64,000 nt of DNA from contig NC_056410.1 of NCBI RefSeq assembly GCF_905147365.1, forward strand, positions 6,175,501 through 6,239,500, written 5' to 3'. The translations under genes were made by a program, and so were the position numbers. This DNA comes from Aricia agestis (lineage: Eukaryota; Arthropoda; Insecta; Lepidoptera; Lycaenidae). Shown here piece after piece: positions 11,797 to 22,324 of this stretch; within the stretch, counting starts at the first letter, position 1; each line of letters starts with the position of its first letter. Below the pieces are notes generated by a model. That model did not search any database. It was not told where the DNA came from and was given only the letters and a program-made list of their open reading frames with translations.

Positions 11797-13505
11797 TGCT
11801 TGATTTAGTAACAAGTAGGAGCACTGTAAGAGTTTTTCAATTAAATTATGGACTTTTGAAAGGCTATCGATTGTTCACTAACAACAACATATCATCACCT
11901 ACAGTTGCAGAAAAAATACTTAGAGAACATGTCAAGGAATGTGATGTCAATTTTATTTTTAGAGATATTGACTCCAGAGATATTATCAAGACTTTCAAAT
12001 CAATCAATATTAAAAGTACCACTGATCTCTGGGGTATGTCCACAAAAATTATAAAATCAGTAATTGACATCATTGCCCCTTACCTAGCTTTAGTTTTTAA
12101 TAATTGTATCGAAAGTGGTGTGTTCCCAGACTTAATGAAGCACAGCAAGGTGATGCCTCTATTTAAAGCTGGGAAGAAATCAGACCCAGCCAACTATAGA
12201 CCAATATCCATATTGCCGACTTTAAGTAAAATCTTTGAAAAAATAATTCTAAATCAATTACTTGCTCATTTTAACTCAAATAATTTATTACATAATAATC
12301 AATTTGGTTTTACTAAAGGTCGGTCTACAACAGATGCAGGCATTAGTCTTCTGTGTAGTATTTTTGAAGCTTGGGAGGAGTCGCAGGATGCACTTGGTAT
12401 TTTCTGCGATCTCTCTAAAGCATTTGACTGTGTGGAGTATGATACTCTAATAAGAAAACTACACCATTATGGTGTAAGGGGCCCGGCACTTAAACTTCTT
12501 AAATCTTACCTTACAAATAGAACGCAGAGGGTGGAAGTTAACTCCATAAGGTCTAATGGAACCAAAATAAAACTAGGTGTGCCACAAGGGTCCATTTTAG
12601 GGCCTTTTCTTTTTCTCATCTATATAAATGATTTACCTTATCTTGTTAAAGATAAGCATGAGATAGTACTTTTTGCTGATGACACTTCACTAATTTTTAA
12701 TGTGAAGAGGCGACAATTTAATTATGACGAGGTAAATAGTGCTCTCTCAAAAATAGTACATTGGTTTAATGCTAATAATTTACTTTTGAACTCTAATAAA
12801 ACAAAATGTTTAAAATTTATCTTGCCAAATGTTAGGCAAGTACAAACCAATGTACTATTAAATGATGAGAAAATGAATTTAGTAGACACCACCGTATTCC
12901 TAGGCATAACGCTGGATTGTAAGTTACAATGGGGTCCACATATTGCGAAACTGGCAGATAAGCTTAGTTCTGCAGCATATGCTGTTAAAAAAATTCGTGA
13001 AATCACTGATGTAGAGACCGCGCGATTAGTTTACTTTAGCTACTTTCATAGCATAATGTCTTACGGCATCCTCTTGTGGGGAAACGCGGCGGACATTAAT
13101 ACAATATTTGTGCTGCAGAAGCGAGCTATTCGTTCTATTTATAAGATGTCGTCTTTGGAATCTCTAAGAGAAAAATTTAAAGAAATAAGAATTCTGACCG
13201 TCACATCTCAATACATTTTGGAAAATCTCTTATATGTTAGAAAGAACATAAATATTTTCAAAAAGAAAAGTGATAATCATAATGTAAATACTAGAAATAA
13301 GAACAAGTTAGCAATACCAATGTTCAGACTAGCCAAAATAAGCAAATCCTTTAAAGGCCAATGTATACGCCTATACAATAAAATCCCAGAAAATGTTCAA
13401 AATCTACCTTTAAACAAATTTAAAAAAGCAGTTAAAGAACGTTTGTGTGCTAAAGCGTATTATAAAGTCAATGATTTCTTCGAGGACAGCACACCTTGGG
13501 AATAG
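11796..13505 (+). CDS. LINE reverse transcriptase (jockey/CR1 group), 5'-truncated
   Basis: This ORF of 569 codons encodes the reverse transcriptase of a non-LTR retrotransposon, which would copy element RNA into DNA at a nicked target. NYRPISILPTLSKIFEKI at about 133-150 and QFGFTKGRSTTDA at about 169-181 are typical RT blocks. Motif A is CDLSKAFD (catalytic Asp near 205), followed by GVPQGSILGP (261-270) and FADD (293-296, catalytic Asp pair 295/296). A thumb-like region follows, with FLGITLD at about 368-374 and SYFHSIMSYGILLWG (415-429). The frame is uninterrupted and all three catalytic Asp residues are present. The usual upstream endonuclease domain and first ORF are missing. The ATG is just the first in the open frame, beside a MITE, so the first residues may not be native. 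Assignment to a named family (for example Daphne-like) is uncertain. Confidence 0.9.
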   Translation: MLDLVTSRSTVRVFQLNYGLLKGYRLFTNNNISSPTVAEKILREHVKECDVNFIFRDIDSRDIIKTFKSINIKSTTDLWGMSTKIIKSVIDIIAPYLALVFNNCIESGVFPDLMKHSKVMPLFKAGKKSDPANYRPISILPTLSKIFEKIILNQLLAHFNSNNLLHNNQFGFTKGRSTTDAGISLLCSIFEAWEESQDALGIFCDLSKAFDCVEYDTLIRKLHHYGVRGPALKLLKSYLTNRTQRVEVNSIRSNGTKIKLGVPQGSILGPFLFLIYINDLPYLVKDKHEIVLFADDTSLIFNVKRRQFNYDEVNSALSKIVHWFNANNLLLNSNKTKCLKFILPNVRQVQTNVLLNDEKMNLVDTTVFLGITLDCKLQWGPHIAKLADKLSSAAYAVKKIREITDVETARLVYFSYFHSIMSYGILLWGNAADINTIFVLQKRAIRSIYKMSSLESLREKFKEIRILTVTSQYILENLLYVRKNINIFKKKSDNHNVNTRNKNKLAIPMFRLAKISKSFKGQCIRLYNKIPENVQNLPLNKFKKAVKERLCAKAYYKVNDFFEDSTPWE

Positions 13506-13752
13506 GGTGGCTCCATGCAGGTTACTTTTCTTTTAATTTTGTTACATAGCTGTAAGCCATAACATTGTAATTTTCCATTTTTTTTTGCAAAAGATGGCCC
13601 CGTGCGAGTTTCTTACGCCGGTTCTTCTCGGCGGGGTAGTTCCCGAACCGGTGGTAGGCAACGTAGTTTCTTCGTTCGACTTTCAAAAAGTGTATCATGA
13701 TACCCATTTTGAATAAAAAGATATTTTATTTATTTATTTTATTTTATTTTAT
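11796..13752 (+). mobile_element. 5'-truncated LINE with 3' UTR
   Basis: The element body consists of the RT ORF plus about 245 bp of 3' sequence. The UTR holds a hairpin at 13617-13651 (GCCGGTTC pairing with GAACCGG) and ends in ATTTTATTT-type low-complexity repeats at 13720-13752. A missing 5' part is normal for target-primed reverse transcription. No clear target-site duplication was identified. Confidence 0.8.
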
Positions 13753-13787
13753 AATTGTTCACTTATATCGACTAATCTATATATTAA

Positions 13788-14272
13788 GAGGATTCCACTC
13801 CGCCGTTTTTCCATACAAACGCTGTCCCCTGTTTCCTCCCTGGATAATGCCGGTAGAGTTATGATTTTTTTCCTGAATATCTATGGCCACTATTAGCATG
13901 TCCCTATGTTTTCTTTTTTTTTATAATTTAATTATTAAAAAAGATAAGAACGTCCAAAAACCCAAAAAAATGGCCAGATTTTCCTCTGTGTTCAAACACC
14001 CAGAAAACAAAACTGGCTAGAATATACAAAAAAAATAAAACATAGGAACACAGCTCAAGCCTTGCTTTAATTCTTAGTGAAAAAATTACTTAAATCGGTA
14101 TAGTTTTGGAGAAGGAATCAGCGGACAACGAATCGAAGATTTTCTGTTCTTTTATTAGAACTTTTGTTGTGTTGTCTCTATCGCGCTCTGCAGTGGGATA
14201 CTTGAGGTTGGTGAGACAGCAATACATTTTCAAATACCTATTTTCAATTTCTCTCGCCCCTGGTGTATCCTC
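13788..14272. mobile_element. TTAA-flanked non-autonomous transposon
   Basis: It is flanked on both sides by TTAA (13784-13787 and 14273-14276), which exactly interrupts the Helitron-A 5' end. The termini GAGGAT and ATCCTC are inverted. TTAA duplications are characteristic of the piggyBac superfamily. The 485-bp element has no coding capacity, so a piggyBac-type assignment is inference from the target site. Confidence 0.7.
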
Positions 14273-14511
14273 TTAATACGTGAGCCAAAAACTTTGTACC
14301 CCTTTTGACGAAAAATGGGAAAAGGTAGGTGAATGAAATTTTGCACAGTTTATATTCTGAAGGAGTGCATCGAGCTAATATTATTTTAAAATTATGCTTT
14401 TATCATATATGTTTTTAAGAAATAAAACGTTACACACACTACGACACTACTACTAGGAAAAATGACAGATTTTTTATTGATAAGCCTATATATACGAATT
14501 ATACTCTTTTA

Positions 14512-15442
14512 CTAGATGTCCCGCGCGGCTTCGCCCGCGTAAATTAGGAATTTTACAGAAACCGTACATTTTCCCATAAAAAATATTTCCTCCATTTTTC
14601 CCACATTTTCCTGAGTCGCTTCTGTCGTATTGGTCTTAGCGTGATAATATAATATAACCTACTCGATAAATGATCTATCTAACACTGAGATAAGTTTTTA
14701 AATCGGACCTGTAGTTCCTGAGATTGACGCGTTCAAGCAAACATACTCTTCAAGTTTATAATATTAGGTAGGTATAGATTTTTTGTAATTATCGCTTGAC
14801 AAACTCGAGTCTCGATCTAAAAGACTATGAAATGGTATAATATGGTAGTGATGATGATGATGATGAATGTAATTTGCATAGTAGCATATGCTTTCTGTTC
14901 TTAAAACAACGCCGAAACTCCCAAACTTGTATCTATAAAGAATCAGGAATTCTCTCAGCACCTTCCGAACCACGGTATACCAGGTATATCTCAGTGCAAA
15001 ATCTTACTTGTTGGTAGCATATGCTTAGAATACTTCTCACGAAACCGAAGTCACCACATGTTTCCCTATAAGTTTTGAGGAGTTCCCTCGATTACTTATG
15101 GATCCTTCATCAGATCACCACTTTTGTGAATATAATACCAAATTGGGATGATACCCTACATACCAAAAGAAAAATTTTGAAAATCGGTTAACAAACGGCG
15201 GAGTAATCGTTGAATATAAGAAAACGAACATAACACCTCCCCCATTTTGAAAGTCGGTTAAAATTGTAGCCTATGTGTTATTCTGATGTATAAGCTATAT
15301 TATTGTAAAGTTTCATTAAAATCCGTTCAGTAGTTTTTGCGTGAAAGAGTAACAAACATCCATACATCCACACATCCATACATCCACACATCCACACATC
15401 CATACATCCAAACAAACTTTCACCTTTATAATATTAGTAGGA
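14512..15442 (-). mobile_element. Helitron-B, complete, nested in Helitron-A
   Basis: On the minus strand it starts TCCTACTAATATTATAAAGG and ends with the GCGGGCGAAGCCGCGCGGG hairpin and CTAG, with the host A and T restored at the junctions. Its 931 bp include a CATCCATACATC-type minisatellite (15356-15412). The central part resembles 40535-41580 in the opposite orientation. No Rep/Helicase ORF is present. Confidence 0.85.
15356..15412 (+). repeat. CATCCAYACATC minisatellite in Helitron-B
   Basis: The run of 8-mers ATCCATAC / ATCCACAC lies near the 5' end of the Helitron, a frequent site for simple-repeat growth in these elements. Confidence 0.75.
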
Positions 15443-15685
15443 TTTATGGTTGAAGTCTGTTGACAACAAGTTGACAAATTGAAAATGGATTATTATTTTT
15501 TTTATTTAATTTTAAATACTATTAGACAATGCTTAAACGGCCAGTCTGAGATCAGCTGAGTCCCAGAGACAAGAATTGAAAAAAACTATGATGAAGTCAA
15601 TATTTTTTACAAAATATAGGTAGCAGTCCTAAATCCTAATGTCGTTGCAAGTAAGGTCGAATTTCGACCATTGGGCGATCTCTAG

Positions 15686-16075
15686 TATTCATAAATATTC
15701 AAAAGCGATATCAGTAATGTAGCACTTAAGTCCCAGTAAACCAGAATCACGTTTGCCGAAACGACGTGAGCAAACAATTTTGAGGGTAGCCATTTATTAA
15801 AACATCCGTCGGACATTAATTACTTAAGCCCGTGTTTGCGGAGGCAGATTAATAAAACCGTGTTTGAGTTACCGGCAAATGAAAACCGGTTAGCTGTTAC
15901 CGGTTTTTACCGGTTTTCGTCACTTCATTACCGGGCGTTTCCAGTTTTTCACCGTGTGAACTGGGTGTTTCAATTGCTTTGGTTCGTTTGTTGTTTCAGA
16001 ATGCAGTTGTGTTTTAATTTAAAAATAGACACAAATAATATCATGAATAAGTTGTAAGCATGTAAAGCCAATATT
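15686..16075. other. anonymous DNA
   Basis: No feature apart from a few repeated ACCGGTTTT words at about 15880-15925. Confidence 0.4.
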
Positions 16076-16236
16076 GTGGTTCCGTACCCAAAGGGTAAAA
16101 ACGGGACCGAGACTTCGATGTCTGTCCGTCTGTCTTCAGCCTGGAGACAGAAAACAACACAATTTTTTACTATATTTGCTCTATTTTGGTACGGAACCCT
16201 TATTGCGCGAGTCCAACTCCACTTGGCTGATTTTTC
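16076..16236. mobile_element. short element with GGTTCCGTACC ends
   Basis: GGTTCCGTACC at the left is mirrored by GGTACGGAACC near the right end. The interior has GTCTGTCCGTCTGTCTTCAG and CAGCCTGGAGACAGA, also seen at 45041-45474. It is a repeat type I recognise as common in Lepidoptera, here in a short version. ORFs at 16074-16399 are products of this repeat. Confidence 0.6.
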
Positions 16237-16989
16237 TTTGCTTAGTTTTTACTCGGTCTATATTACTCGGTTTCATGTGTTATCATTGAAATATGTGTTA
16301 CTTATGATTGTTAACAAAAACATTATTTATTTTCCTTTAGCAGTACATATTCGCAAAATAATTTATTTAGACCTTTTGATACGGAACGTTAAGGGATAAG
16401 TAAAACGTTAGTGCGGTACTAAAGCTGAACAAAGAGCTGAGACGGTAAGCATTCACTTTGAAAGAATAACACGCAAAAAAATTGACCCCACGTATGGGGT
16501 TGACAATGGCACACCTGGTGGTATCGATCGTTCGACATGGGATAAAGTTACACTATCAGACCATACGGGTACAGAGTAACCAGATCCTAAGCTTGAGGTA
16601 GGCCCGGATATAATTATATATAGTTTTTATTATTCGTAGATATCTAAGGTATCTCTAATGTTGTCCTCGACTTTGTTCGCGCAGAAATTCTCGTTTATCA
16701 CGAATTTTTATTACACACGTTTATCACAATTATTTTTGCCATTTGTTTGCAATATTTTTACAACTAAAAATTTATAATTTTTATTCTTAGCTTATAAAAA
16801 ATCTAATTTACCCCCCCCTCCCCCTGGCCTAGAATCTGGGTACGCCCATGACTACAAACCGAACTATCAATAAGTCAAATGTAATCAAAGACAATTCAGA
16901 GATTATTGCATGAAGAGGTGGGATAGACATTATAGACGTACACAATACACACTTTCTCATTTATAATATTCACTATGGACTTCCGTACT
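16237..16989. other. anonymous AT-rich DNA
   Basis: No gene or repeat recognised. A C-run (CCCCCCCC) lies at about 16811. Confidence 0.4.
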
Positions 16990-17545
16990 TCTATAATATA
17001 TTAATACGCGAGCGAAAAACTTTGGATGCCTTTTGACGAAAAATGCGGAAACGTAAGTCGAATGAAATGTTGCACAGTTATAACTTATAGTATAAATGGT
17101 GAAGGAGTGCATCGAGCTAATATTGTTTTGAAATTATGCTTTTATTGTACATTTTTTTAACAAATAAAAGATTACACACACTACAACACACACACTGGGA
17201 GATTTTGATTGATAAGCCTATACACACGAATTGTACTCTTTTTTTAATGAAATAAGGGGGCAAACGAGATAACGGGTCACCTGATGGAAAGCAACTTCCG
17301 TCGCCCATGGACACTCGCAACATCAGAAGAGCTGCAGGTGCGTTGTCGGCCTTTTAAGAGGGAATAAGGGAGGGTAAGGAAAGGAATAGGGAAGGGTAGG
17401 GAAGAGAATAGGGTAGGGGATTGGGCCTCCGGTAAACTCACTCGGCGAAACACAGCGCAAGCGCTGTTTCACGCCGGTTTTCACGCCGGTATTTATGGTT
17501 GAAGTCTGTTGTCAAATTGAAAATAGATTTAGTTTTTTTTTTATA
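16990..17545 (+). mobile_element. Helitron-A copy, 3'-truncated, with SINE-like insert
   Basis: It starts TCTATAATATATTAATACG and follows the family sequence to the GAATTGTACTC block. The SINE-like insertion (17238-17490) comes next. It resumes at ATTTATGGTTGAAG and fades before the 3' hairpin. Confidence 0.75.
17238..17490 (-). mobile_element. SINE-like family B, copy 1 (5'-truncated)
   Basis: The poly(T) start (poly(A) tail on the minus strand) is followed by AAGGGGGCAAACGAG, CACCTGATGGAAAGCAACTT, a purine-rich variable tract, and the AGCGCAAGCGCT palindrome. The element lacks its GGGAGAGCCATGC 5' end. It lies inside a Helitron-A copy. Confidence 0.75.
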
Positions 17546-18004
17546 CTTCTTCTAAAATCTAAATCGTTAGTAGTCTACTCTACACTTTTTGTCCTTAAAT
17601 TAATACCAATACTCTGCCCGTACTATATTTAAACAATTGTCCAGGTTAAGTGCGGCGCGTTCCCCGAAGCCCGCATGCCGATGCCGGCGAGACGGCAATT
17701 GTGGCAATAAGCGCACACGCAACTTCATTCATACCTATACATTATACAATATTATTATACTTCATACAAACAATGTAAAATGAATGATACCTTAGCATTT
17801 TGCCAACAATTTGAATGTTGATAGATATAATAATAATAATAGCTCCCACACCGGTTTCGGTGACGGTGGCCGGTTTCATTGAAACCAGGCCAGCTACGCA
17901 GGAGTAATTTTTATAGTGCTCAAGTGTGTGCGCAGTACACAAGAGCACTCTCTATTCCTTTACTCTCATAACCCAGTGGGACGGACGACCGACACGACTG
18001 GCGA
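17546..18004. other. anonymous DNA
   Basis: A short (ATA)n run at about 17827-17840; otherwise nothing recognisable. Confidence 0.4.
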
Positions 18005-18193
18005 GAGATCAGGCGCAGGACCGACTTTTTACATGCCCATCCGACGCATGGATCATCTTACTTGTCAGACAATCAGGTGATCAGCCTGCATTGTCCTAAC
18101 CAAACTTGGAAATAACATGTTTCCAACGCGGGAATCGAACCCACGACCTCCGAGTCAAGAGCCGCGCTCTATACCACTAGACCACGGAGGCGT
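18005..18193 (-). mobile_element. tRNA-derived SINE, copy 1
   Basis: On the minus strand the head reads GCCTCCGTGGTCTAGTGG (box A) and, further on, GGGTTCGATTCCCGC (box B). The body includes CAGGCTGATCACCTGATTG, a LINE-like 3' segment. No CGGAGGC acceptor partner follows, so this is a SINE and not a tRNA gene. A near-identical copy is at 63847-63978. Confidence 0.8.
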
Positions 18194-18229
18194 TATGATA
18201 TATATAAATATTTTGCAAATGCAGTACTA

Positions 18230-18561
18230 TTTTTTCATGAAATAAGGTGGCAAACGAGCAAACGGGTCACCTGATGGAAAGCAACTTCCGTCGCCCATGG
18301 ACACTCGCAGCATCATAAGAGCTGTAGGTGCATTGTTGGAATTTTAAGAGGGACTAGGGTAATAGCGGAGATTAGGGAAGGGAATAGGGGAGGGTAGGGA
18401 AGGAAATAGGAGAGGGTAGGGAAGGGAAAAGGGTAGGGGATTGGGCCTCCGGTAAACTCACTCACTCGGCGAAACACAGCGCAAGCGCTGTTTCACGCGG
18501 CTTTTCTGAGAGCCCGTGGTATTTCTCTTGTCGAGCCGTGCCGAAGCATGGCTCTCCCACG
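18230..18561 (-). mobile_element. SINE-like family B, copy 2 (full length)
   Basis: From poly(A) tail (18230) to the CGTGGGAGAGCCATGC start (18561), read on the minus strand. The variable tract is a long GGGAAGGG/TAGGGA-type purine run. The AGCGCAAGCGCT palindrome is intact. Confidence 0.8.
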
Positions 18562-19116
18562 TTTAACTATCAAATATATTGATTCATTGGCAGATGGGGA
18601 ATCAATATCAAGCCCACCCAGTCAGATCACGACTAAAATTGGGTTGGTATAACTCAACTAAATGGCGTTATTCTGCCATCAGCTGCCTATGAACTAGCCC
18701 CATGAATAATATGAAGAATTAGCCGTAAAGATTTCAATACCACCTATCATTAAGTTGTTACTAATATAAATAATATAACAAAGAAACATTTGATATAATT
18801 TACTAGCTGACCAGTAGGCATTTTGTAGAGCATTAAGATTGAAAAATACCTACATAAAGTCACAGCGTTCAATATGATTATGACTAATACTCCCATACTG
18901 TGACCATTAACAGTCGTAATTCCGTCCCAATTGAGTTCAGTTAAGGTGATCGGACTCCAGGTGGTCCCTGACTCACTCGACAATTTACTTAATAGATATC
19001 ACGTGGAGATTAAAGAATGATGTGGAGTAGTTATTAGTACATTTTAAGAGCAACTACACTAAAATTTAAGAAAACACGCCGCGATTATTTGTAATAGCGA
19101 TGCAAAATTAATTAAA
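18562..19116. other. anonymous DNA
   Basis: Nothing supported; the 77-codon minus frame at 18750-18983 has no recognisable domain. Confidence 0.4.
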
Positions 19117-19632
19117 CTAGAGATCGCCCAATGGTCGAAATTCGACCTTAGTTTCAACGACATTAGGACTACTACCTATATTTTGTAAAAAAATATTGAC
19201 TTTATCATTTTTTTTTAACTATTGTCTCTAGGATTCAGCTGATCTCATACTGGCCGTGTAAGCATTGTCATACATATCTAAAAGGGCCCATTCACGGCAG
19301 GACTGTCGTGCAGTCCTGCCGTGAATGGGCCTTTTAAGATTCAATAAAAAAACTATAATCCATTTTCAATTTGTCAACTTCTTGTCAACATACTTCATCC
19401 ATAAATAAAAGAGTATAATTCGTATGTATAGGTTTGTCACTCATGTATTGTGTAATGTTTTATTTGTTAAAAAAATTTACGATAAAAGCATAATTTTAAA
19501 ATAATATTAGCTCGAAGCACTCCTTCACCATATAAGCTATAACTGTGCAAAATTTCATTCACCTACGTTTCCGCATTTTTCGTCAAAAGGGATACAAAGT
19601 TTTTCGCTTGCGTATTAATAATATATTATACA
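19117..19632 (-). mobile_element. Helitron-A copy with hairpin insertion
   Basis: CTAG at 19117-19120 and the GGTCGAA/TTCGACC hairpin mark the 3' end; the 5' end near 19632 has decayed. A hairpin element (19280-19335) interrupts the block. The giant inverted repeat begins immediately beyond. Confidence 0.8.
19280..19335. mobile_element. 56-bp hairpin MITE inside Helitron-A
   Basis: About 25-bp arms (AAAAGGGCCCATTCACGGCA versus TGCCGTGAATGGGCCTTTT) flank a TCGTG loop. Other Helitron-A copies lack the block, so it is an insertion. Confidence 0.7.
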
Positions 19633-19656
19633 ATGTGTCCCGACACCGGTGTCCTC

Positions 19657-21120
19657 GGATCACCTCAGAGGGAGCAGGACTTTTAATATGTTTATTTCCT
19701 AACTAGTCCAAACATTGTTCCTAAGTCAAAGTTTCTGCTTTTGACTTTTTCATCCACAATTATTCACTAACTAGGCTAATAATAATAAAAAATTCAAGGT
19801 CAAATATCTTGACCTAAAATATAAAGTGTATCACGTGAAATCTATATACATATATACAATGTGTCCCGACACCGGTGTCCGATCCTTTAATGTAGTGATC
19901 TATGGCATATTTTATCGACAATTTGGCCCTCAAATTTTTTTTTGTCTCTCAAGGTTGTAAAATGGCAGCCATTTTAGTTTTTTTAGGGCTTTCACACTAA
20001 TCTGACCAGAACTGCTCTTGTAAATATCCTATGAAGATAAAAAAGGTCTAATTCGATAGCTAAATTTGTGGATTACGCTTACACAGGCAATATGTTATAA
20101 ATTTCGTGGAATTAAACATAGAAAAACCCAAGTTTAAGAAAAAAAAATTGTGTATTTTTTATTAATTGCTTTTTGTGAAAAATCTAGCAGATTGAACTGG
20201 CTCTTTTAGAGATAGAGGAAGTTTTCATCTTCTAAAATTATTTTATTTCAATGTTTTAAGTCAGATAGTTTAGAAGTTACAACGATTTTCTTAAGATGAG
20301 GTGGTCAGATTAGTATGAAACCAGAGAATTTTTTTTTTTCAAAAGTTGGGAGAAAAAAATTATTTGAAAGCCAATTTGTCACTAATATAAGCCTCACATC
20401 ATGAGTTAAAAAAAAATCTCCAAGTTTTGAAAATTTTTTTTTTTCTTTGGCTTCATACTAATCTGACCACCTCATCATAAGAAAATCGTTATAACTTCTA
20501 AACTATCTGACTTAGAGCATTGAAGTGAAACATTTTTAGAAGATGAAAACTTTTTCTATCTATTTAAAATAAAAAAGAACCAGTTTAATATGCTAGATTT
20601 TCCACAAAAAGCCATTAATAAAAAATACACATTTTTTTTTCTTAAACTTGGGTTTTTCTATGTTTAATTCCACGAAATTTATAACATATTGCCTATGTAA
20701 ACGTAGTCCACAAATTCAGCTATCAAATGAGACCTTTTTTATCTTCATAGGATATTTACATGTGAAGTACTGGTCAGATTAGTGTGAAAGCCCGAGAAAA
20801 ATTAAAAAAATGGCTGCCATTTTGCACCCGTGAGAGAGAGAAAAAATTTTAGAGCCAATTTGTCAATAAAATATGCCATAGATCATGACATTAAAGGATC
20901 GGACACCGGTGTTTGGACACATTGTATATATATAGATTTCAGGTGATACACTTTATATTTTAGGTCAAGATATTTGACCTTGAATTTTTTATTATTATTA
21001 GCCTAGTCAGTGAATAATTGTGGATGAAAAAGTCAAAAGCAGAAACTTTGACTTAGGAACAATGTTTGGACTAGTTAGGAAATGAACATATTAAAAGTCC
21101 TGCTCCCTCCGAGGTGATCC
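19657..21120. repeat. 1.46-kb inverted repeat (foldback element)
   Basis: The left arm (19657 to about 20338) matches the reverse complement of the right arm (about 20440 to 21120) almost throughout, with scattered mismatches and small indels. The outermost match is GGATCACCTC / GAGGTGATCC. An inner terminus ACAATGTGTCC-xx-ACACCGGTGTC appears at 19858 and inverted near 20925, and is repeated outside the left arm at about 19630. No coding frame is present. It may be a large foldback transposon or two nested ones. A transcript through it would fold into a long double strand. Confidence 0.85.
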
Positions 21121-21224
21121 AGAGGGAGGGGGCGAAAGAAGCTCTGATTTCGTAGTTTTTGGAGTAACAATATTTCTGCAACAAGCAAATTTATTATAAA
21201 ACTATAACAAGGTCATCTTAATCA

Positions 21225-21325
21225 ATATTAATTCTTCAAGTCCCATAAGAGCACCGGTGATCGCGACAACAATAGAATACAATAGCATTTCCTGGAAACT
21301 GTGATCGAAGTATTAAAAGAAACAT
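21225..21325 (+). repeat. dispersed repeat E, copy 2
   Basis: Matches 2695-2810 through CAAGTCCCATAAG, ACAATAGAAT and GATCGAAGTATTAA. Confidence 0.5.
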
Positions 21326-22324
21326 GGATATGTATAAACGTCCAAAATTAAATGAAATTAAAATATTTCATAAGCAAGTCGACTCCACGCACGTCAGCCG
21401 CGTATGACCCATATCCCGACTGATTGAGCGTTAGTTTAGGAGATAGTCAGGTACGGGCACTTCCCAATTGCCACAACTGCCACTCATTTGATGTGTTTTG
21501 ATACACTTTATAACGGGATATCCTCCGTGAGGTAACACACGTTTCATAATATTTTATCGTTTCTTGTGGGTGTGGAAAACCTTGAAGAATATTTAATAAA
21601 TTTGTTCAGAAACTATAATTTCGCTTACTGTAAGGTCTAAATAATGTTAGAATGACTCTTTCTTATTATTGATGGCAACCTTACACTACGTCGTAATAAA
21701 AAAATGAATGTTATTTTATGTTATTTTCCAAAGTATCTCCATGCTCCATACTATTTTATCCAAATAGTTGAAACTTCATACCGACAAATTGCAATTTTTA
21801 CATTGAAATTTTATCAAAAACAAAGTCAATGCTATTTTAAATAAGGACAATAATTCAGGTATGCATCTATTTTTAAACTGAAATTTCCCCCACGTTCATA
21901 CATTTGCAAAGTTTTATAACAATCGGGGAAAAGCTCAGTAAATAGTCACGTGAATGTGAATTGAACCCGCAACATGTAGTTTACATGACAATTCCGAAAG
22001 TTTGTAACATTTGTCAAACGTTAAATCGGTTAAAACGTAGTTTATCATGACAAAGGGTCAGGAGCTTTACCGTTAAAATTAAATAAAAGCTCTTTGTCAA
22101 GGTGTCGCCCGCACTACTAGTTACCCGCATGCTAGTGTTACGTTAACTTTGTTGAGCTTTTGTTAAGCTCCGGACTTTTTACTTTATCCCAAAGTTTTTG
22201 TTGAGCGGGAAAATTTCATAAAAAATTGCATTTGATAAATTTTAATTTGTGTGTTATTGTTACTACTTTGTACTTTAGGGTAAGTATATCAAAGTTTTTG
22301 AGGATTGAGAAAAGATATAATATA
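21326..22324. other. anonymous AT-rich DNA
   Basis: No supported feature. The 22226-22417 frame overlaps the following Helitron and is not a gene. Confidence 0.4.

Larger units (their letters stand above)
13776..15685 (+). mobile_element. Helitron-A copy hosting two nested insertions
   Basis: The 5' end TCTATATATTAA is at 13776; the body resumes at 14273 and again at 15443, and finishes with the GGTCGAA/TTCGACC hairpin and CTAG at 15682-15685, followed by T. Two insertions split it: a TTAA element (13788-14272) and Helitron-B (14512-15442). Without them the copy is about 490 bp, like 11076-11567. Confidence 0.85.

Noticed and set aside
11864..13006. Antisense and alternative-frame ORFs within the LINE
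   Set aside because: Shadows of the reverse transcriptase frame.
15356..15412. CRISPR-like or regulatory array
   Set aside because: Simple ATCCAYAC tandem repeat within a Helitron, with no spacers; the genome is eukaryotic.
18112..18193. tRNA gene
   Set aside because: Box A and B are good, but the acceptor stem does not pair and the element continues into a SINE body; a second copy exists at 63847-63978.
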